64,000 bases of DNA from Oryza sativa Japonica Group (Eukaryota > Streptophyta > Magnoliopsida > Poales > Poaceae): positions 10,428,001 to 10,492,000 of the forward strand of contig NC_089037.1 in NCBI RefSeq assembly GCF_034140825.1. The letters run 5' to 3'. Below are positions 56,803-64,000 of the stretch, piece by piece. The notes below the pieces were generated by a model that was not told the DNA's origin, did not search any database, and saw only the letters and a program-made list of their open reading frames with translations. The position numbers and the translations under genes were made by a program. The first letter of the stretch is position 1. The number at the start of each line of letters is the position of its first letter.

Positions 56803-57281
56803 GAGAGAATCCATTACATGCCACTGACTTTGTCACGTGTCTACGATTTGCCACTGACTTTGTCATGTTCTATAATATGCCATCGATTTTTGCTTAACTT
56901 CTACGATTTACCATCGCCGTCCGGTTAGTCTCTATTAGTACTGTACAAATTTGTTGAAATGACCAAAATACCCTTGGGACATAACCTTTCAAAATTTGGA
57001 TAAAAATTCGGAAATATCAGATTTTAAGTTTTTGGCCAAATTTTGGATGTTTACAATCTTATGTTTATAATATGTTATTTTGATAATTTTATTCAAATTT
57101 TGGAAGTTTTTGTCCTAGGGGTATTTTGGTCATTTAGATAAAATTGTACAATGCTAACAGATGCTAACCGGACGGCGATGGTAAATCGTAGAAGTTAAGC
57201 AAAAGTCGATGGCATATTATAGAACGTGACAAAGTTAGTGGCAAATCGTAGACGCGTTAGTGGCATGTAATAGATTCTCTC
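56803..57281. mobile_element. MULE with TIRs near 180 bp and 9-bp target duplication
   Basis: 479 bp. GAGAGAATCCATTACATGCC and inverted right end GAGAGAATCTATTACATGCC; arms stay alignable through CGCCGTCCGGTTAG and on to AATGACCAAAATACCC. Flanks TAAACCAAG and TAAACCAAA match at 8 of 9. It lies about 300 bp downstream of the PPR stop codon. Confidence 0.83.
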
Positions 57282-57375
57282 TAAACCAAAACTACTACTG
57301 CTCTGAACTGAATCACTCCAAGATGAAACCGTGCAATGCCAATGATGCCATCCCAAGGAAACAGCAGATCACTTA

Positions 57376-57523
57376 GGGTGTGTTTAGTTCATGTCAAAAT
57401 TGGAAGTTTAGTTGAAATTGGAACGATGTGATGGAAAAGTTGGAAGTTTATGTGTGTAGGAAAGTTTTGATGTGATGGAAAAGCTAGAAGTTTGAAGAAA
57501 AAATTTGGAACTAAACAAAGCCT
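57376..57523. mobile_element. MITE, family B copy 2
   Basis: About 148 bp, GGGTGTGTTTAGTTCATGTC to GGAACTAAACAAAGCCTC; TTA on the left. Close to 22936-23085. Confidence 0.7.
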
Positions 57524-58019
57524 CAAATGGCTACTGGAGTCCTAGGTGGTGTTTGGATCCAGGGACTTAACTTTAGTCCCTGTATTTAGACACTAATTTA
57601 AAGTATTAAATAAATATAGACTACTTATAAAACTAATTACATAAATATAAGCTAATTCGCGAGACAAATTTTTTAAGCCTAATTAATCCATAATTAGAGA
57701 ATGTTTACTGTAGCATTACATAGGCTAATCATGGATTGATTAGGCTTAATAGATTCGTCTCGCGAATTAGTCCAAGATTATAGATGGGTTTTATTAATAG
57801 TCTGCGTTTAATATTTATAACTAGCATGGTGGCCCGCAGATTGCGCGGCTAGCATCATTATATTTTCTCTCGTATAATAGCATATATATTTTCTCCTTAT
57901 ATTATTCAAATATATTAAAATGACAACATAATTTTAAATTTTGCAATAACTTTACAAAACTACTAATGTGTAATATTCATATTATATTTTATATACGTGT
58001 TAGTTATTAATTATTTTTA

Positions 58020-59340
<1,321 letters not shown>

Positions 59341-59488
59341 TTTTTCTCTGATTAATGTGAGAATTTCTAGACCATGAAAACGAATGTGGAGGCTCTTTTT
59401 TCTATTCCTTTAATTATATAATAAATAGATTAGTGTCCAAATATCCGATATGATAGGGACTTAGAAGTTTTAATCCCATCTAAACAGG

Positions 59489-60599
59489 ATCTATAATCCT
59501 AACCAGTTCTATCACTCAAACGCAGGGCGTTTTGCATCGGACGATGCGACCCGTGGTTGTCCTATCATTCTGTTTTGCCTTCCGGGCTGCCGCTCTCGAT
59601 GGCCCCCTTTTGAACCATGGACATTTGGAATCATGGATCCTCTCGTCTGCATTGGCATCACCACCCTAGTACTCCAACCCCGAGCAACTGTCTACTGCCC
59701 GTTGCCGAGACAAGAGGGCAGGCAGGTCAATGGGGGCTCTCTCTGGATGGGCACGCGATCCCCTGCTCGTTGGCGACACCAACTGCCCCCCGCTGCGCAC
59801 ATTCCTCCAGTACATCGAGTGTGTGTGGCTGCTGCAGTCAGTGCCAGCAGTTGACAAAAGCCGGATCCCCGCAAAATCTCTCGGCCTTTTTCGCGGGCGG
59901 CCGCGGCATCCTCTCTCTCTCTCTCTCTCCCCACCCGCTGCTCTGCCGCCGCCGACGCGCGGGCCCTCGAGCAAGCAGCCACTGCTCTCCTCCTCCTGCC
60001 GTTTCCGTTGCGACGCTGCCTGCTCGCCTGTACCAAATCCACTCTTCTTTACTGCGGCTAAATTAATCCGGCTGCTGCTTTCAATGCGACGAGTAGGAAT
60101 ATTTTAACTCCTGTCGCACGTGCTCCCTCTGCTCCGGTGAGCCACTGCCGGGTGGGGCCAGGGATGGGGAGATAGCCGTTGGACTTGGGGGGAGCAGAGG
60201 AGCAGCACGGCCAAGGACAGAGTACGGCCTGCGGCGAGAGCACTGAATGAGATGGGGATCTCGGATTCCCTCTGCTCTGAGGCTGTCGCGCCGGGCCCAC
60301 GCTGTCAGTGGCATATGCCACGTGTTTGAGGAGGAGTAGGGGTGGGGTTGAGCTAAGCTAGCCGTTGGTTAGCGCATCTGGGATTGAATCCCGTTGCGCT
60401 TAATTATTCCCTCCTTTTTCTTGGCTTCCTCCTCTGACCTGTGGCGTGGTGCCTCTGCTTATATAGGGTGTGGTACTATTTGCTTCCTCCTTGCAGAAAC
60501 CAAGAAATCGATTTGCGTTGGTTGTTGCATTCTACTAGATCGCCTAGTAGGCTAGCTAGGTTCGAGTAGTAGCTAGTAGGAGTAGCCGAATAGCTAGCC
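59489..60599 (+). other. promoter region of the LRR receptor kinase gene
   Basis: No gene seen; overlapping short ORFs (for example 59617-60066) are GC-rich with a CT run at about 59912-59932 and match no family. The right end is the kinase leader. Confidence 0.4.
60460..60465 (+). promoter_or_regulatory. TATA box of the LRR receptor kinase gene
   Basis: TATATA within GCTTATATAGGG, 140 bp upstream of the ATG. Confidence 0.55.
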
Positions 60600-63174
60600 A
60601 TGGATGTTTGTAGAAGCAGAAACCAATGCGATGTTGGATCGAGAGGAGGTTTTGTCAAGATGTTGATGGTGATGTTGGTGGCGGCGGCGATGGCGGCGGT
60701 GCCGGCGGGCGGGCAGCCGTCGGACGGCGTGGTGATCGCGCAGGCCGACCTGCAGGGTTTGCAGGCGATCCGGCAAGCGCTGGTTGACCCGCGCGGGTTC
60801 CTGCGCGGGTGGAACGGCACGGGGCTCGACGCGTGCTCCGGCGGGTGGGCCGGGATCAAGTGCGCGCAGGGGAAGGTGGTCGCCATCCAGCTCCCCTTCA
60901 AGGGCCTCGCCGGCGCGCTCTCCGACAAGGTCGGCCAGCTCACGGCGCTCCGCAAGCTCAGCCTCCACGACAACGCGCTCGGCGGGCAGCTCCCGGCCTC
61001 CCTCGGCTTCCTCCCCGAGCTCCGGGGCGTCTACCTCTTCAACAACCGCTTCGCCGGCGCCGTGCCGCCGCAGCTCGGCGGGTGCGCGCTCCTGCAGACG
61101 CTCGACCTCAGCGGCAACTTCCTCTCCGGCGCCGTCCCGGCCTCGCTCGCCAACGCCACCAGGCTCCTCAGGCTCAACCTCGCCTACAACAACCTCACCG
61201 GTGCCGTGCCATCCAGCCTCACCTCCCTCCCTTTCCTCGTGTCCCTTCAGCTCAGCAGCAACAATCTCAGCGGCGAGGTGCCACCCACCATTGGCAACCT
61301 CAGGATGCTCCACGAGCTTTCTCTTAGCTACAACCTGATCAGTGGTAGCATCCCTGATGGGATCGGGAGCCTCTCGGGGCTCCACAGCTTGGATCTTTCT
61401 AACAATCTGTTGAGTGGTAGCCTCCCTGCCTCACTCTGTAACCTCACCTCGCTCGTGGAGCTCAAGCTCGATGGCAATGACATCGGGGGTCACATACCTG
61501 ACGCCATTGATGGGCTCAAGAACCTGACCAAGCTGTCCCTGAGGAGGAATGTCCTCGACGGCGAGATTCCGGCGACGGTCGGGAACATCTCGGCGCTGTC
61601 ATTGCTCGACGTGTCGGAGAACAACCTCACCGGAGGGATACCGGAGTCGCTGAGCGGATTGAACAATCTGACATCCTTCAATGTGTCCTACAATAACCTG
61701 TCAGGGCCTGTGCCTGTAGCTCTTTCCAGCAAGTTCAATGCCAGCTCGTTCGCGGGAAACATCCAGCTCTGTGGGTACAATGGCTCCGCCATTTGCACCT
61801 CCATTTCCTCTCCAGCGACCATGGCGTCGCCGCCGGTGCCTTTGTCGCAGCGGCCAACACGGAAACTCAACAAGAGGGAGCTCATCTTTGCAGTCGGTGG
61901 CATCTGCTTGCTGTTCCTGCTCCTCTTCTGCTGCGTCCTCCTCTTCTGGAGGAAAGACAAGCAGGAGAGCGAGTCGCCCAAGAAGGGCGCCAAGGACGCC
62001 ACCGCCAAGGCGGCGGCCGGGAAGTCCGGAGGCGGCGGTGGCGGCTCGGGCGGCGCCGGTGGTGACGGCGGCGGCAAGCTTGTCCACTTCGACGGGCCGC
62101 TCTCGTTCACGGCGGACGACCTGCTGTGCGCGACGGCGGAGATCCTGGGGAAGAGCACGTACGGGACGGTGTACAAGGCGACCATGGAGAATGGCACCTT
62201 CGTCGCGGTGAAGCGGCTCCGGGAGAAGATCGCCAAGAACCAGAAGGAGTTCGAGGCGGAGGTGAACGCGCTCGGCAAGCTCCGCCACCCCAACCTCCTC
62301 GCCCTCAGGGCCTACTACCTCGGCCCCAAGGGCGAGAAGCTCCTCGTCTTCGACTTCATGACCAAGGGCAACCTCACCTCCTTCCTCCATGGTAATCAAG
62401 CTCGTCTCCTCACCACAACGTTCTTCGGCTTCTTGTTTGTTTGCGTCCTCTGCCATTGCTTCCACGGCTCCGCCATTGACGTCGCTCTTGCGTGCTGCAG
62501 CTCGCGCCCCGGACAGCCCGGTGGACTGGCCGACGAGGATGAACATCGCGATGGGCGTGGCCCGTGGGCTGCACCACCTGCACGCGGAGGCGAGCATCGT
62601 GCACGGCAACCTGACGAGCAACAACATCCTGCTCGACGAGGGGAACGACGCCAGGATCGCCGACTGCGGCCTGTCGCGCCTCATGAACGCCACGGCCAAC
62701 TCCAACGTCATCGCCGCGGCGGGCGCGCTGGGCTACCGCGCGCCGGAGCTCTCCAAGCTGAAGAAGGCCAACGCCAAGACGGACATCTACAGCCTCGGCA
62801 TGATCATGCTCGAGCTCCTCACCGGCAAGTCGCCCGGCGACACGACCAACGGCCTCGACCTGCCGCAGTGGGTGGCCTCTGTCGTGGAGGAGGAGTGGAC
62901 CAACGAGGTGTTCGACCTTGAGCTCATGAAGGACGCGGCCGCCGCGGGCTCGGAGACCGGCGAGGAGCTCGTGAAGACGCTCAAGCTGGCGCTGCACTGC
63001 GTCGATCCTTCACCGGCGGCGAGGCCAGAGGCCCAGCAGGTTCTCAGACAGCTCGAGCAGATCAAGCCCTCGGTGGCAGTATCGGCCTCCTCGTCCTTCA
63101 CCGGCGAGCCGAGCCAAACCACCGCGACGGCGACGACGATCACCGACGACACAAAATCGACTATTACAGAGTAG
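60600..63174 (+). CDS. LRR receptor-like kinase, IMK/MRLK type
   Basis: Two exons, 60600-62391 and 62501-63174, phase 1 intron of 109 bp; 821 aa. A hydrophobic signal (about 20-38; Met21 could also be the start) is followed by an LRRNT with [13 protein letters not shown]. Eleven leucine-rich repeats span about 117-380, each like LxxLxLSxNxLSGxxPxxL. The membrane span is at about 427-449 ([21 protein letters not shown]), then a Gly/Ser-rich juxtamembrane stretch. The kinase domain starts near 500: Gly loop [11 protein letters not shown], Lys in [20 protein letters not shown] in place of [12 protein letters not shown] in place of DFG, and YRAPELSK. It resembles Arabidopsis IMK2/IMK3 (MRLK), which work in meristems. 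HGN and DCG mark it as an atypical kinase that may signal by binding. Ligand unknown. Splicing is set by the kinase frame; the unspliced frame also stays open to 62921. Confidence 0.9.
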
Positions 63175-64000
63175 TCAGCCTCTTGCAGACTGAAAAGTTT
63201 CGGTTCTTAGTTACTTCAGATCATCAATAAGTAGACTCCATAGTCTATTTTTCGGTCTGTATATAAGGCTTTTAGGGGGGTTAGGAGAATTTTGGTGCTC
63301 ATGCCATTCTTTGATTCCTGAATTCTTTTGTATCTGCCAGAAGCACTCCTTGTTATCAGAAGATGATATGGGAGTGCTGGCTTCTCATTAAGTTTCAGGC
63401 AAACTTGTAGTGCTTCAGCACTTAATGCATTGCAAAAATTTGTCATTCCAAAGCAATCGATTCATCTCTATGGATAAACCTTCTTGTCCCAATCTTTTCT
63501 TTCATCATGCAGGAAGAACCAATTTGAACATGCATCTTTTGCTTTCTTACTTTAGGATAAAAAAAGTGAGGTTTGATGCAACAAAACTCTCTTGTCATTT
63601 ATGCAGTGGATTAACTGATACTGCAAATCTTAGCTCACAAAATAGAAATGCAAAAGAGCATGTGTATGAATATCTGACTGAAACACGCATATGAGGACGT
63701 TAGAGAGGAAGGCTGATGTGGCGAGATATATTTGGTGACCTGCTAATTTCAAGTTTTTGGCATATGCTAATAATTTTTTTTTGGATTATTGCTGACAGTA
63801 TTGTTCTGATTTCTTGTTGATCCAGTCAGTGATCTAACCTTGTCGCCAATCAGTTAAACTGTTCACCCATCCAATTCAGAAAGTGGCAGGATGGAGTAAA
63901 CCCTCCACTAATTACTCGCTATATATCGTGAATTACACGTCCCAGCTATTAGTCAACTTGCATGTTCAAGCTCATGGCCACTTAAAGATACTGTGCTATT
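63175..64000 (+). other. LRR kinase 3' UTR and flank
   Basis: AT-rich; no further gene seen up to the window end. Confidence 0.4.

Noticed and set aside
60600-62921. 773-residue reading of the LRR kinase as the main product
   Set aside because: Reads through the intron; splicing at 62391/62501 restores a complete kinase domain, so the 821-residue form is preferred.

Overview
The window is plant nuclear DNA, almost certainly rice (Oryza). The genes have plant-type introns and GC-rich 5' exons. The spaces between them are filled with grass MITEs, MULEs, hAT elements, Helitrons and SINE-like repeats. The gene order (mitochondrial iron carrier, ribosomal protein eS7 pair, plastid malonyl-CoA:ACP transacylase, ABA receptor) fits my memory of rice chromosome 3 short arm; that placement is recall, not something computed here.

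Layout. 1-2281: 3' part of a GPI-anchored GH17 beta-1,3-glucanase-like gene with an X8 domain. 3042-3497: egg-cell-secreted EC1-like cysteine-rich protein. 4429-8256: eleven-exon MRH/ATG27-like membrane protein. 11028-13452: mitoferrin-type carrier. 14226-14296: tRNA-Gly(GCC). 14827-15447 (minus): DUF538 protein. 16767-18404 and 21007-22660: two tandem eS7 genes; the second has a TIR transposon of about 1.55 kb inside its promoter. 23936-26992 (minus): ten-exon plastid malonyl-CoA:ACP transacylase. 27.3-41.9 kb: gene-poor, with MULEs, PIF-type MITEs, a small Helitron, a solo LTR, SINE-like repeats and a composite repeat-rich element. 41938-42627 (minus): intronless PYL/RCAR ABA receptor. 43.0-51.8 kb: another transposon-rich stretch. 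51841-52125: orphan first exon of a SINAT-type ubiquitin ligase next to a hAT element. 53929-56504: small THA8-like PPR gene. 57548-59488: PIF-type MITE split by a 1.6 kb Helitron. 60600-63174: LRR receptor-like kinase of the IMK/MRLK type.

The genes are independent plant transcription units with no operon logic. The main local events are the eS7 duplication, later transposon insertion into it, and several nested transposon insertions whose boundaries can be read to the base. I found no convincing new multi-gene system. The items most worth a second look are the eS7 pair with its split promoter and a 258-bp identical tract, the GH17 protein lacking the usual nucleophile Glu, the precisely bounded Helitron-in-MITE, and the SINAT exon fragment beside a hAT element with a perfect 8-bp target duplication.
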